64,000 bases of DNA. Source: CAYWNA01 sp964459305. GTDB taxonomy: Bacteria; Planctomycetota; Planctomycetia; Pirellulales; Pirellulaceae. The translations under genes were made by a program, and so were the position numbers. Shown piece by piece: positions 1-9,248 of this stretch (the stretch's first letter is position 1; each line of letters starts with the position of its first letter). The DNA is taken from contig CAYWNA010000029.1 in the NCBI GenBank assembly GCA_964459305.1, positions 13,722-77,721 of the forward strand, given 5' to 3'. The notes below the pieces were generated by a model that was not told where the DNA came from, searched no databases, and saw only the letters and a program-made list of their open reading frames with translations.

Positions 1-818
1 GCAGCCCGCCGGAATCGCAGGACGTTCCGCGGGGGCAACTGGATCGGGTCGTCGGTGACGGATCTGGCATCGTCGCCTTTGACAAAATGACCGGCGAGGT
101 GGCATACCGCATCACCGATGAACTGGCCAGTTATGCCCCGTCAAAACTGGCTACGATCAACGGTCGGCGCTGGTGTTTTGCCTTTGCCCGTGGTGGATTG
201 GTCGGATTCGAACCGGCGACGGGCAAAGTGGATTTCCAGTATCCGTGGCGAGCAAAACTGCTGGAAAGCGTTAACGCCAGTTCGCCGGTTGTGGTCGGCG
301 ATCAAGTGTTCATCTCGGAAACCTATGGACCGGGTAGTTCGTTATTGAAAGTACGGCCCGGAGCGTTTGACGTCGTGTGGCGTGACGAGCGTCGCAGTCG
401 AGAGAAGGCGATGCAAACGCATTGGAATACGCCGATCTACCACGACGGCTATCTCTACGGCAGCAGTGGACGGCACACCCACGAAGCGGAATTGCGATGC
501 ATCCATTGGGCAACGGGCAAGATTGCTTGGAGCGTTCCCCGCTTGACGCGAATGTCGCTGCTGTATGTTGATGGCCATTTCGTCTGCTTGGGGGAACACG
601 GCCATTTGCTTCTTGTGAAGGCCAATCCTGAGAAATTCCAGCTGGCTGCGTCCGTGGTGCTCCGTGATGAAGACGGCGAACGGCTGTTGGAGTATCCTTG
701 TTGGGCGGCGCCGATTCTGTCGAATGGGCTACTGTACGTGCGAGGGAAAGACCGTTTAGTGTGCCTGGAGTTGATTGACGGAAACCGCACGCGGCGACTT
801 GACAAAACGTCGGATTAA
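1..818 (+). CDS. PQQ-like beta-propeller protein, 5'-truncated by window edge
   Basis: The reading frame is open from base 3 to the TAA at 816-818, so the first ATG visible (87) is probably internal and the gene begins outside the window. The sequence shows repeated blade-like segments with small motifs typical of PQQ-type or WD40-like propellers, such as GLVGFEPATGKVDF, LLKVRPGAFDVVW, ELRCIHWATGKIAW and GLLYVRGKDRLVCLEL. Each pairs a hydrophobic strand with a TGK or similar turn. Such proteins are common exported proteins in planctomycetes and often have unknown ligands. No active site is visible. The family call is fairly safe; a specific function cannot be given. Confidence 0.7.
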   Translation, partial: SPPESQDVPRGQLDRVVGDGSGIVAFDKMTGEVAYRITDELASYAPSKLATINGRRWCFAFARGGLVGFEPATGKVDFQYPWRAKLLESVNASSPVVVGDQVFISETYGPGSSLLKVRPGAFDVVWRDERRSREKAMQTHWNTPIYHDGYLYGSSGRHTHEAELRCIHWATGKIAWSVPRLTRMSLLYVDGHFVCLGEHGHLLLVKANPEKFQLAASVVLRDEDGERLLEYPCWAAPILSNGLLYVRGKDRLVCLELIDGNRTRRLDKTSD

Positions 819-870
819 CGCGACCTTCAGACCACGGGATTCACATCGCGTTTCAAACACAAGAAGGACA

Positions 871-1749
871 ATGAACAACATGAGAAACGACAGTAACCGG
901 ACAAGACGTGATTTTCTGAGAACCGCTGGCATCGGAACGGCTGCCGCGCTGGCTGCAATGGGTGACCAGGGAGTTGCGGAGTGTGCTGAGGCCGCCGAGT
1001 CGGTACCCGCTTCGAAGGCGAGGCCCCTGAAGTTGGCGTTGGCTTCTTACACGCTTCGAAAGTTCGACCTCGACCAGACGCTAGCCATGACCAAACGCGT
1101 CGGCTTGGAGGCCATATGCCTGAAATCGTTCCATTTGCCCATGGACGCGACGTCAGAGCAGATTGCTGCGGTGGTCGCAAAAGTCAAGGAGGCGGGGATT
1201 GAGCTTTACGGGGGCGGCGTGATCGGGATGAAAAGCGAGGAACAAGTGAACCAGGCCTTCGAGTACGCAAAAGCCGCGGGGATGGTGAAGATCGTTGCGG
1301 CTCCATCCGTGGAAATGCTGCCGTTGGTGAATGAGAAAGTCCAGCAGTACGACATGCAGGTCTGCATTCACAATCATGGGCCAGGCGACAAGCATTTCCC
1401 AACGCCTGAAATTGCGTACGAGAAAATCAAGGAATTGGACAAGCGAGTTGGCCTCTGTCATGACGTCGGTCACACCTTGCGTTACGGTCAAGATCCAATC
1501 GCCGCCACGGAAAAGTGCGCCGACCGGATGCACGACATCCATTTGAAGGACGTCACCGAGGCAACGAAAAAGGGACATGCGACGCCCTGCGGCCGTGGTG
1601 TCATCGACCTCCCGGCCTTGGTCCGCACCCTGGTCAAAATCGGCTATTCCGGCTTCGCTGCCTTCGAATATGAAGCCGACCCAGAAGATCCCTTGCCAGG
1701 CTTGGCCGAGTCAGTCGGCTATATTCGCGGCGTGATGGACGCAATTTGA
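871..1749 (+). CDS. TAT-exported sugar phosphate isomerase/epimerase-like TIM barrel
   Basis: A protein of 292 residues. I chose ATG 871 because AAGAAGGA lies just upstream (861-868); ATG 880 is an equally reasonable alternative with better spacing. A twin-arginine leader is visible (RRDFL at residues 12-16, then an alanine-rich hydrophobic stretch). The remainder matches the xylose-isomerase-like TIM barrel family (AP endonuclease 2 fold). It has the strand-end motifs CIHNHG, GLCHDVGH, HDIHLKD and a final FAAFEYE, which carry the usual Asp/His/Glu metal ligands. Planctomycetes have many such exported epimerase-like proteins next to carbohydrate genes. The substrate is unknown. It follows the propeller gene by 52 bases and may be cotranscribed. 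Confidence 0.8.
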   Translation: MNNMRNDSNRTRRDFLRTAGIGTAAALAAMGDQGVAECAEAAESVPASKARPLKLALASYTLRKFDLDQTLAMTKRVGLEAICLKSFHLPMDATSEQIAAVVAKVKEAGIELYGGGVIGMKSEEQVNQAFEYAKAAGMVKIVAAPSVEMLPLVNEKVQQYDMQVCIHNHGPGDKHFPTPEIAYEKIKELDKRVGLCHDVGHTLRYGQDPIAATEKCADRMHDIHLKDVTEATKKGHATPCGRGVIDLPALVRTLVKIGYSGFAAFEYEADPEDPLPGLAESVGYIRGVMDAI

Positions 1750-1992
1750 CCCAGGCGGACTGAGGCAATCATCCGATCGAGCTCAGGAACGGGGGTCGAC
1801 TCTTGAGCCTCACTCCTAGCGAAAACGCCCAAACAAGCCATTTCGGCCCGCTCGCATTGTGCCACCGTGCGGTGGTACAATAGGCGACTGTGATTGGCTT
1901 TTTCACACGCAGTCCGCCACCCGTAGGCCGGCAGATCGTCTAGTAGTAGCGTTCAAGCGCCCTGGTCTAGAAAACCTCTTTGGTAGAACGGT

Positions 1993-3282
1993 ATGAGTGA
2001 CTCGTCTTATCCACCGGATTTTCCATCATCGACAACCGATCAAGAAAGCACCGAGTACACTTGCAGCGGCTGCGGTCGGCAGCTCAAGGTACCTGCCAAA
2101 CTCGCTGGGAGCAAGGCGAAATGCCCGCAGTGCGGCGGCGTTCAAGAGGTCCCCGATGCTGGCGGTGATGTGTTGATCATTGATGAAGACAAGGCGGCCG
2201 ATGACGGCGACCCGCGGTTGCCGGCCACGCCGCCATCGCCGACACCCCCTCCTCCACCGCCGGGCGGCATCCAGAACATGCCGTCCACCAAGTTGGGCGA
2301 TCCGCTTTTTTCCGACATCTCCGGCCGCGAGACCGAGACCAAGAAGCTGTTCGACCGGATTACGGGAGAGATCGGCAATATCTTCGTTGGCCAGCAAGAA
2401 TTGGTGCTGGGATCTTTGGTGGCGTTGTTCTCCAGCGGTCACGTTTTGATTGAAAGCGTGCCGGGACTTGGAAAAACGCTGTTTGTGCGCACGCTGGGCC
2501 GAGTGTTGGGATGCGATTTCGGCCGTATTCAGTTCACGGCTGACTTGATGCCGTCGGACATTACGGGCGCCCCGATTTTTGACATGAAGACCCAGGAGTT
2601 CCGGTTCCGCCCCGGGCCGGTTTTCACACAGTTGCTGCTGGCAGACGAAATCAACCGCTCGCCCGCCAAGACACATGCCGCATTGCTGGAAATCATGCAG
2701 GAGTACCGCGTGACGATCGATGGTAAGAGCCACCAGATCAAGCGACCGTTCCTGGTGCTTGCCACTCAGAATCCGATCGAGGCGGAAGGCACCTACAACC
2801 TTCCGGAAGCCCAACTGGATCGGTTCATGTTCAAGCTGTTGGCCGACTACCCGCAAGTAGACGAAGAGGCGAAGATACTGGAGTTGCACAGCCAACAGGT
2901 CGACATGAACGAGCGCCTCGAATCCGAGTTATCGCCCCTCATGTCGCCAGAGGAGATCCTGAAAGTCACGCGAGAGAACAGCGACGTTCGTATCGACCCG
3001 CGTCTTGTCGACTATATCAACAAAATCGTCCGACTCACGCGTCAGTGGCCTCAGTTTCACATGGGCGCGTCACCACGGGCGGGCATCGCGTTGATGCAAT
3101 CGGCGCGGACGTTGGCCGCCTTTGCCGGTCGCGATTACGCCGTGCCGGATGATGTCGCGCAACTGGCACTGGCTGCTCTGCGTCATCGAGTGATCCTGAC
3201 GGCCGAAGCCGAAGTGGAAGGCCGCAATGTGGACGAGTTGCTGACCGAGTTAATCCGAACGGTGGAAGTGCCTAGGCTTTGA
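1993..3282 (+). CDS. MoxR-family AAA+ ATPase with N-terminal zinc ribbon
   Basis: A protein of 429 residues. The N-terminus has a four-cysteine zinc ribbon (C24xxC27 and C44xxC47), then a proline-rich linker (about 75-91), then a MoxR AAA core. Walker A is GLGKT at about 158-162 and Walker B is LLLADE at 214-219. The sensor segment LATQNPIE and the lid motif LPEAQLDRFMFK follow. MoxR ATPases act as chaperones that activate VWA-domain partners. The zinc ribbon and linker are an extra module absent from the second MoxR in this window (19099-20088). The next gene downstream encodes a DUF58 protein, the usual partner. The assignment is secure; the client is not known. Confidence 0.92.
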   Translation: MSDSSYPPDFPSSTTDQESTEYTCSGCGRQLKVPAKLAGSKAKCPQCGGVQEVPDAGGDVLIIDEDKAADDGDPRLPATPPSPTPPPPPPGGIQNMPSTKLGDPLFSDISGRETETKKLFDRITGEIGNIFVGQQELVLGSLVALFSSGHVLIESVPGLGKTLFVRTLGRVLGCDFGRIQFTADLMPSDITGAPIFDMKTQEFRFRPGPVFTQLLLADEINRSPAKTHAALLEIMQEYRVTIDGKSHQIKRPFLVLATQNPIEAEGTYNLPEAQLDRFMFKLLADYPQVDEEAKILELHSQQVDMNERLESELSPLMSPEEILKVTRENSDVRIDPRLVDYINKIVRLTRQWPQFHMGASPRAGIALMQSARTLAAFAGRDYAVPDDVAQLALAALRHRVILTAEAEVEGRNVDELLTELIRTVEVPRL

Positions 3283-3307
3283 GATCGTAGAATCGCGGAG
3301 CTCGCAA

Positions 3308-3463
3308 TGGCTAAGGATCGCTGCCGAAACGATACTGGCATTGGCTTGATGTAGCCGAACTCGCCAGAGTTTGGTTTTTTCCATGCGAAGCGACCAAAGT
3401 CTGGCGACTTCGGCTACCATGAAGTCGGGATCTACTTCGGCGCCGTTCCTAAACTACGATGCC
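3308..3463. repeat. Palindromic repeat family 1, copy A (extended copy)
   Basis: The palindrome runs 3351-3417. It starts GTAGCCGAACTCGCCAGAGT and ends with the near-complement CTGGCGACTTCGGCTAC around an AT-rich loop. Similarity to copy B continues on both sides, from the GGCTAAGGATCGCTGCCGAA block at 3309 to the TCCTAAAC block near 3446. The mobile or duplicated unit is therefore about 150 bases rather than just the hairpin. It lies between the MoxR and DUF58 genes. Confidence 0.85.
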
Positions 3464-3506
3464 ACGTGGAGCGCACCAACAACTCTCAACCCTCAACCTC
3501 ATCCCC

Positions 3507-4931
3507 ATGAGCGAACTGGTCAATTGGGTCCGAGACAGCTCTGAACTGCTACGATCACTTCCGTGGTTGATGCTGGTGCTTTTCATTGCGCCGCTGGCGG
3601 CGCTGGCGTACTGGAAGCGGACGTTTCCGTACACGCCTCTGGCCATCGTCATGCTTGGGCCTTGTATCCTGTCGCTGGGAATGCTGTTTTATCCTGAGTT
3701 ATTCTTGCTGGTCGGCACCGCGGATGTGGTGATTCTATTGGTCGCCGCTGCGGACCTGTTCTCATTGCCGGGCGAGCGTGCATTTTCCGCGGAACGCTCT
3801 ACGTTGCGCATTACTTCGCTGAAGAAACGGCACCGTGTTTCGCTCACCGTCAACAACCACACTCGCCGCACGTGGAATGTTTGGATTCGGGACGACGTTC
3901 CTCAAGAGTTCGAGGCAACGCCCGATGAATTCGTGCGGCGGCTATCGGGACAGAGCCGCACGACGTTGAACTACGAATTGAAGGCCAGCCGACGCGGTTC
4001 GTTTCAATTGAACGCCGTGCACTTGCGGGTGCGAAGTTTCTTGGGTCTGTGGCAGAGGTATATGACTTATCCAGGCGAGTCGGTGCTGAATGTGTACCCC
4101 GATATGCAACAGCTTGCCGAATATGCGATTCTTGCCCGAACAGACCGACTCAGCCTGATGGGAGTTAGACGCACGCGCAAGGTCGGCCAGGATAACGACT
4201 TTGAACGCCTGCGCGACTACACGCTGGACGACAACTACAAACACATCGACTGGCGTGCGACCGCCAGGCGCAGGAAGCTGACCGTGAAGGAGTACCAGTC
4301 CAGCCAGAGCCAGCACGTCATTTTCCTGATGGATTGTGGCCGCATGATGACGAACGAGGCGGCGGGACTGAGCCTGCTGGACCATTCGCTGAACGCCATG
4401 TTGATGCTCAGCTTTGTAGCACTCCAGAAAGGCGACTCGGTCGGCCTGATTTGCTTCTCAGATCAGATTCACACCTTCGTGCCGCCGCGCGGGGGCATGA
4501 ACCAGATGAACAAGCTGCTGCACGCCGCGTTTGATCGTTTCCCACAGCTAGTTGAATCTCGCTACGATCAGGCCTTTCTGTATCTATCAGCCCACTGCCG
4601 AAAACGGTCGATGGTCGTACTGATGACGAATCTGATCGACGAAGTGAATGCCCACCAGGTGGAACAATACTTGAGCACGCTGGCCGGCCGGCATCTGCCA
4701 TTGGGCGTTTTGTTGCGAGATCACCAGTTGTTTGACGCTGCGGACATGCAACGTCCCACCGATCTGAACCTGTACCGATCCGCCGCTGCAGCGGAAATCC
4801 TCACGTGGCGTCACCAGGTGCTGACCGACCTGGAGCACAAGGGCGTGATGTCACTAGACGTCTTCCCCGAGGACATGACTGCGCCGCTGGTGAACCGCTA
4901 TCTGGAAATCAAAGCCCGGCACCTCTTGTAG
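3507..4931 (+). CDS. DUF58-domain membrane protein
   Basis: A protein of 474 residues from ATG 3507 (MSELVNW); an in-frame ATG at 3459 would add 16 residues lacking family character. Two hydrophobic segments lie near the N-terminus (about 20-70). The DUF58 signature is clear: a GQDNDFERLRDYTLDDNYKHID-type block followed by WRATARRRKLTVKEY, then a VWA-like segment beginning HVIFLMDCGRMM. DUF58 proteins are encoded next to MoxR ATPases and are thought to be their VWA-like partners in envelope or stress functions. The upstream MoxR gene is 224 bases away, with repeat copy A in between, so cotranscription is possible but uncertain. Confidence 0.9.
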   Translation: MSELVNWVRDSSELLRSLPWLMLVLFIAPLAALAYWKRTFPYTPLAIVMLGPCILSLGMLFYPELFLLVGTADVVILLVAAADLFSLPGERAFSAERSTLRITSLKKRHRVSLTVNNHTRRTWNVWIRDDVPQEFEATPDEFVRRLSGQSRTTLNYELKASRRGSFQLNAVHLRVRSFLGLWQRYMTYPGESVLNVYPDMQQLAEYAILARTDRLSLMGVRRTRKVGQDNDFERLRDYTLDDNYKHIDWRATARRRKLTVKEYQSSQSQHVIFLMDCGRMMTNEAAGLSLLDHSLNAMLMLSFVALQKGDSVGLICFSDQIHTFVPPRGGMNQMNKLLHAAFDRFPQLVESRYDQAFLYLSAHCRKRSMVVLMTNLIDEVNAHQVEQYLSTLAGRHLPLGVLLRDHQLFDAADMQRPTDLNLYRSAAAAEILTWRHQVLTDLEHKGVMSLDVFPEDMTAPLVNRYLEIKARHLL

Positions 4932-5007
4932 TCGGCTTAGGATCGGCCGAGAAATCACTGTCGCGTTTGTTGCCTGCGCTTCACAGCCTTCACGCGAGAA
5001 TTGACGC

Positions 5008-6267
5008 TTATTGGTCGACGGTTCCTCGGTCATCCGGGAAGTCCCCGCCGCGCCGCGATGCAGCGACCATCAACACCAGGACCAGGGCCATCAGACCGGC
5101 GTCGATATAGTACGGGATGGAAAGGTCCAGCTTTAGCAACGGGATGCCGATCGCGGATCCGACGATGCGAGCCAGCGAGTTTACGCTCTGCCCAATTCCC
5201 AGGATGACGCCTTGCTTCGTGGGGTCGCTACGGCGGGAGAGCAGGGAATTCACGTTGGGCTGGATCAATGATACACCGGCGACCACGACTGCCAGGGCTG
5301 CCAGCAAGAGCCCGCTCGATGTGTAGTTGATCGCGGCCGCCATCATCGCGAAGCCGACGACAGAAAGGACCGCGCCCGCGGAAGCCAATCGGCCCTCGTC
5401 AATCCGACCCGCCAATCGTCGCGCGACGCCGCCTTGGACCAGGGCCAGGGTGAAGCCGATGTAAGCGTAGGTCAGACAAACCTGCCCCCAACTGAAGCGG
5501 AAGGGGCTTTCTCGTGCCTCCCTGGTGCCTTTGATCAACATCGACAACGTGGTCTCTAAGTTTGCGAAAACGAAGATGCAAAGAAAAACCACGACCAGCA
5601 AAAGACCGATGGAGGGCGTCGACAACGATTGTCGAAATGCTCCGACGTCCAGAATCTTGCGTCCCGCGAGTTCGCTGTCCGGGCGTTTGGATTCCGGTAA
5701 TTTGAAAATCGCCATGACGAGGGCCACGGCGGACAGCACCGCCGCGGCGTAACCCGGCCAAGGTCCCGGATCACCGCGCCCGCTGGGTACCGCCAAGAAA
5801 CCCAGCAGTGGACCGAACGTGAATCCGAGACCGAAAGCCACGCCGATCAACGCCATCCCCTTGGGGCGTTTTTCTAGCGACGTGGAATCGGCGATGTAGG
5901 CTTGGGCGGTCGGGATTGTCGCGCCCGCGATGCCCGCACCGATCCGAGAAACGAACAGGAGGGCAAGGCTGCCCAGGCTCGTCGCAATCCCGAAGAGCGA
6001 GTAGAAAACTACTGAACCTGCCAGGCCAATCATCAAAACCGGGCGCCGGCCGATGTGGTCCGAGATACGGCCCCAAACCGGCGCGAACACAAACTGCATG
6101 GCCGAAAAACTGGCCATCAACAGCCCCAATCGCCAGCCCGTTGGGTCTTCGGTGAACACGTCCGCATAGATCGGCAACAACGGCAACACCATGCCGAAAC
6201 CGAGCAGGTCAATAAAGACCGTCAAGAAGATAACGGCAAGCGAGCCTTTGCTGGGTTCGTCGTGCAT
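5008..6267 (-). CDS. MFS transporter (TetA-like drug/solute carrier)
   Basis: A protein of 419 residues with about twelve hydrophobic segments. The first helix is followed by the loop motif common in DHA1-type carriers (VWGRISDHIGRRPVLMIGL, the MFS motif A, at about 64-82). A second-half equivalent is weaker (QPNVNSLLSRRSD). The gene is convergent with the DUF58 gene and stands alone. The layout resembles TetA-like proton-linked exporters, but the substrate cannot be told from sequence. The start is the ATG at 6265-6267. The upstream region contains a large nested inverted repeat (6288-6417), which would lie in the promoter or leader of this gene. Confidence 0.9.
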   Translation of the reverse strand: MHDEPSKGSLAVIFLTVFIDLLGFGMVLPLLPIYADVFTEDPTGWRLGLLMASFSAMQFVFAPVWGRISDHIGRRPVLMIGLAGSVVFYSLFGIATSLGSLALLFVSRIGAGIAGATIPTAQAYIADSTSLEKRPKGMALIGVAFGLGFTFGPLLGFLAVPSGRGDPGPWPGYAAAVLSAVALVMAIFKLPESKRPDSELAGRKILDVGAFRQSLSTPSIGLLLVVVFLCIFVFANLETTLSMLIKGTREARESPFRFSWGQVCLTYAYIGFTLALVQGGVARRLAGRIDEGRLASAGAVLSVVGFAMMAAAINYTSSGLLLAALAVVVAGVSLIQPNVNSLLSRRSDPTKQGVILGIGQSVNSLARIVGSAIGIPLLKLDLSIPYYIDAGLMALVLVLMVAASRRGGDFPDDRGTVDQ

Positions 6268-6287
6268 TTTCCATCAATCAGTTGAAC

Positions 6288-6417
6288 GAGGGTGTCCGGG
6301 AATTCGACATGCGAGGCTACATGGTTTTCGGGAGGGCGAGGCTCCGGCCGAGCCGCGTGGCGGTTCCAGAAACTCGGCTCAGCAGGAGCCTCGCCCTCCC
6401 AATTCCCGGACACCCTC
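6288..6417. repeat. Nested perfect inverted repeats
   Basis: The outer arms are 17-base perfect complements: GAGGGTGTCCGGGAATT at 6288-6304 and its complement at 6401-6417. Immediately inside on the right, and 25 bases inside on the left, lie 16-base perfect arms: GGGAGGGCGAGGCTCC at 6330-6345 and its complement at 6385-6400. The loop is GC-rich. The gap 6268-6670 holds no gene, only this element and repeat copy B. Confidence 0.9.
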
Positions 6418-6423
6418 AAGTAA

Positions 6424-6583
6424 ACGGCTGAGGATCGCTGCCGAAATTATGCCGGCATTTGCTCGATGTAGCCGAACTCGCCAGAGTTTGGTTTTTCCCG
6501 TGCAAAGCGACCAAAGTCTGGCGACTTCGGCTACCATGAATTCAGGGTCTATTTCCGAGCCGATCCTAAACCGCGTCATTTTG
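6424..6583. repeat. Palindromic repeat family 1, copy B (extended copy)
   Basis: The palindrome runs 6468-6534, with the same arms as copy A (GTAGCCGAACTCGCCAGAGT and its partner). Flanking sequence from the GCTGAGGATCGCTGCCGAAA block at 6427 through TCCTAAACC near 6566 is also similar to copy A. Copies A and B are therefore two examples of the same unit of roughly 150 bases. Confidence 0.85.
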
Positions 6584-6670
6584 CCTATCTGGGCCGATTG
6601 TACAATGCCACGGTCACCGAATTAGCTAACTTGGCTTTCCTGGGAGCGAGTCAAATCGTATCATGCCCAC

Positions 6671-7948
6671 ATGAAACGAACCACTTTCGAACAACGTCGC
6701 GAATTGGAGGGTCTCGATTCGGAGACGCTCGCGGGGTATCAACTGGACAAGTTGAATTCGCTATTGGGTAAGGTTCTTGCTCGGAACCACTTTTATCGCG
6801 AAAAGCTGGCGGACTTGCAGTTGCCGCTTGAGTCCATGGACCAGTTGGCAGATCTGCCTTTCACTTTTAAGGATGAACTGGCAAATGCTCCGCACGAGGG
6901 TTTCACAGCAAACCTGACCTATCCCATCGAACGGTACATCCGCTTCCATCGCACCTCCGGAACGCGCGGCAGGCCGATGATCGTGTTGGACACGGCGGAG
7001 GACTGGCAATGGTGGGTCGACACGTGGCAATACGTGCTTGACGCGGCTGAAATGGAAGCGGGCCATCGCGTCTTGATGGCGTTCTCCTATGGTCCTTTCA
7101 TCGGCTTCTGGGCCGGACACGACGCAGCCGTTGCCCGCGGCGCGTTGGTCATTCCCGGCGGCGGACTCAGCACACTCGCTCGCCTGGAACTGGCCCAAAC
7201 CAACCACGTGACTGCGATTTTCTGCACGCCCAGCTATGCCCTGCATATGTGCGAGGTCGCGGCTGAGAACCAGATCGATCCGTCGTCGACGGACGTACGC
7301 AAGATCATCGTGGCCGGCGAGCCGGGCGGATCGGTTTCGTCGATTCGAGATCGCATCGAAAGTGAATGGAATGCCCGGGTTATCGATCATGCCGGCGCGT
7401 CCGAAGTGGGACCGTGGGGCTATGCCGACGCCGAAGGCAAGGGGCTGCATGTCGTCGAAAGCGAGTTCATTGCCGAATTCCTCTCGGTGGAGACCGGCCA
7501 GGCGGCTGGCGAGAAAGAACTGTCCGAATTGGTCTTGACCACTTTGAATCGCTCCGGCAGCCCGGTCATTCGTTACCGCACCGGTGATCTGGTACAGCCG
7601 ACTTGGAATGCGCCGGGCGACAATCGTTTCGTACTGCTCGAAGGCGGTGTGCTGGGGCGCGCGGACGACATGATGGTGATCCGCGGTGTGAACATCTTCC
7701 CCAGTTCGGTCGAGCAGATTCTTCGCAGTTTTCCTGAGATCGTGGAATATCGTATGATCGCCCACAAAGCGGGCGAGATGGACGCCTTGGCGGTCGAAAT
7801 AGAGGATCGCCTGGACGATCCGGAGCGCGTGGCCAAGGAACTCCGGTTGCGTTTGGGCTTGAAAGTCGAGGTTCGCGGCGTGCCGCTCGGGTCGCTGCCG
7901 CGTTTTGAAGGCAAAGGAAAGAGGTTTGTGGACGAACGAGCTACTTGA
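6671..7948 (+). CDS. Phenylacetate-CoA ligase-like adenylate-forming enzyme
   Basis: A protein of 425 residues of the PaaK branch of the ANL superfamily. The P-loop-like motif HRTSGTRGRPMIV is at about 96-108. The adenylate-binding segment with YRTGDLV is near 300, and the C-terminal domain motif LGRADDMMVIRGVNIFPS is near 325. PaaK-like enzymes activate aryl or other carboxylates to CoA thioesters through an acyl-AMP. The next two genes are a class V aminotransferase and an E2-type acyltransferase, suggesting a small acyl-transfer pathway, but the substrate is unknown. The stop overlaps the start of the next gene. No strong ribosome binding site is visible. Confidence 0.85.
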   Translation: MKRTTFEQRRELEGLDSETLAGYQLDKLNSLLGKVLARNHFYREKLADLQLPLESMDQLADLPFTFKDELANAPHEGFTANLTYPIERYIRFHRTSGTRGRPMIVLDTAEDWQWWVDTWQYVLDAAEMEAGHRVLMAFSYGPFIGFWAGHDAAVARGALVIPGGGLSTLARLELAQTNHVTAIFCTPSYALHMCEVAAENQIDPSSTDVRKIIVAGEPGGSVSSIRDRIESEWNARVIDHAGASEVGPWGYADAEGKGLHVVESEFIAEFLSVETGQAAGEKELSELVLTTLNRSGSPVIRYRTGDLVQPTWNAPGDNRFVLLEGGVLGRADDMMVIRGVNIFPSSVEQILRSFPEIVEYRMIAHKAGEMDALAVEIEDRLDDPERVAKELRLRLGLKVEVRGVPLGSLPRFEGKGKRFVDERAT

Positions 7949-9182
7949 GTATTGTCGTGGGCAGTTCCCGGCCTTGCAGCGAGAGCTAAACGGCCAACCG
8001 GTTGTGTACTTCGACGGCCCCGCCGGGACACAGGTTCCGCAGAGCGTCATCGATGCGGTCTGTCACTACTACACCCACAACAACGCGAACCACGGCGGTC
8101 TGTATGCTACCGGCCGCGAAAGCGACGCCGTACTGGATCAGGCGCACCGGGCGATGGCTGACCTGTTGGGGGCCGAAAATCCCGATACGACCGCTTTCGG
8201 CCCCAATATGACGACATTGACGTTTGCGCTGTCACGCGCGCTGTCGAAGACTTGGAAAACCGGTGACGAAGTGATCGTCACTCGGCTGGATCACGATGCG
8301 AACGTGACTCCGTGGGTGTTGGCGGCGCGTGATGCAGGGGCCACGGTCAAGTTTGTGGAAATCCATCGGGAAGACTGCACCCTGGACCTGGACGATTTTC
8401 GTTCAAAGATCACCGACCGCACGCGACTTGTGGCGGTCGGCTGCGCGTCCAATTCAGTGGGCACGATCAACCCGGTTACGGAGATTTGCCAGTGGGCTCG
8501 CCAAGTGGGGGCAGTGAGTTTCCTGGACGCCGTGCACTTTGCCCCACACGCCTTGATGGACGTCGAATTGTTCGGCTGCGATTTTCTCGCATGCTCCGCA
8601 TACAAGTTTTTCGGCCCACACGTCGGCGTGATGTGGGGGCGTCGTGAACTGCTGGAGGAGTTGTCGGCATACAAAGTGCGACCAGCCACGAACTCGCTGC
8701 CCGGCAAATGGATGACGGGCACGCAGAATCACGAGGGCATCGCCGGTGCCCTCGCAGCAGTCGACTACTTGGCCGACACAGGACGCCGTCATGCGGAAAA
8801 CGAATCGCTCGACCGGCGAACCGCCCTGCGCGAAGCATTTTCGGCGATCGGCGACTACGAGCGACAATTGTTCGCGAGACTGTTGGCGGGATTGGCCGAG
8901 TTGAAGGATGTGACGGCCTGGGGTATTACCGATCCAGATCGATTGACCCAGCGACTACCCACCGTATCGATCACCCACGCCCGGAGCCGGCCGGCCGAGT
9001 TGGCCGAGTACTTGGGAGATCACGGAATTTTCGTCTGGCACGGCAATTACTACGCCCTGCAATTGACCGAGACGTTAGACCTAGAGCCCGAGGGCATGGT
9101 CCGCATCGGCCTGACCCACTACAACACGGCCGCTGAAGTGGACCGGCTACTCGACGCACTAGCCGCCCTGTCCGCGCATTGA
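7926..9182 (+). CDS. Class V aminotransferase, cysteine desulfurase-like
   Basis: A protein of 418 residues if TTG 7926 is the start. An AAAGGA box sits seven bases upstream; a TTG at 7905 is also in frame. The start lies inside the end of the PaaK-like gene, so the two are probably translationally coupled. The fold type I PLP enzyme signature is clear. It has the N-terminal VYFDGPAGTQVP motif, an Asp/His pocket (SFLDAVHFAPH), and the PLP lysine in FLACSAYKFFGPHVG. The family includes SufS/CsdA and related cysteine desulfurase-like proteins. I see no obvious catalytic cysteine loop of the SufS kind, so desulfurase activity is not assured. Confidence 0.85.
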   Translation: MWTNELLEYCRGQFPALQRELNGQPVVYFDGPAGTQVPQSVIDAVCHYYTHNNANHGGLYATGRESDAVLDQAHRAMADLLGAENPDTTAFGPNMTTLTFALSRALSKTWKTGDEVIVTRLDHDANVTPWVLAARDAGATVKFVEIHREDCTLDLDDFRSKITDRTRLVAVGCASNSVGTINPVTEICQWARQVGAVSFLDAVHFAPHALMDVELFGCDFLACSAYKFFGPHVGVMWGRRELLEELSAYKVRPATNSLPGKWMTGTQNHEGIAGALAAVDYLADTGRRHAENESLDRRTALREAFSAIGDYERQLFARLLAGLAELKDVTAWGITDPDRLTQRLPTVSITHARSRPAELAEYLGDHGIFVWHGNYYALQLTETLDLEPEGMVRIGLTHYNTAAEVDRLLDALAALSAH

Positions 9183-9248
9183 TCGTCAGATGCTATGCTA
9201 ATGTCTGGCGACGCACCAGAGGCTGCATCGCTTTAGGGATGCCCAATC

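Noticed and set aside
6761..8050. 429-codon minus-strand frame opposite the PaaK-like gene
   Set aside because: The plus-strand gene has all adenylate-forming enzyme motifs. The antisense frame overlaps two real genes and shows none.
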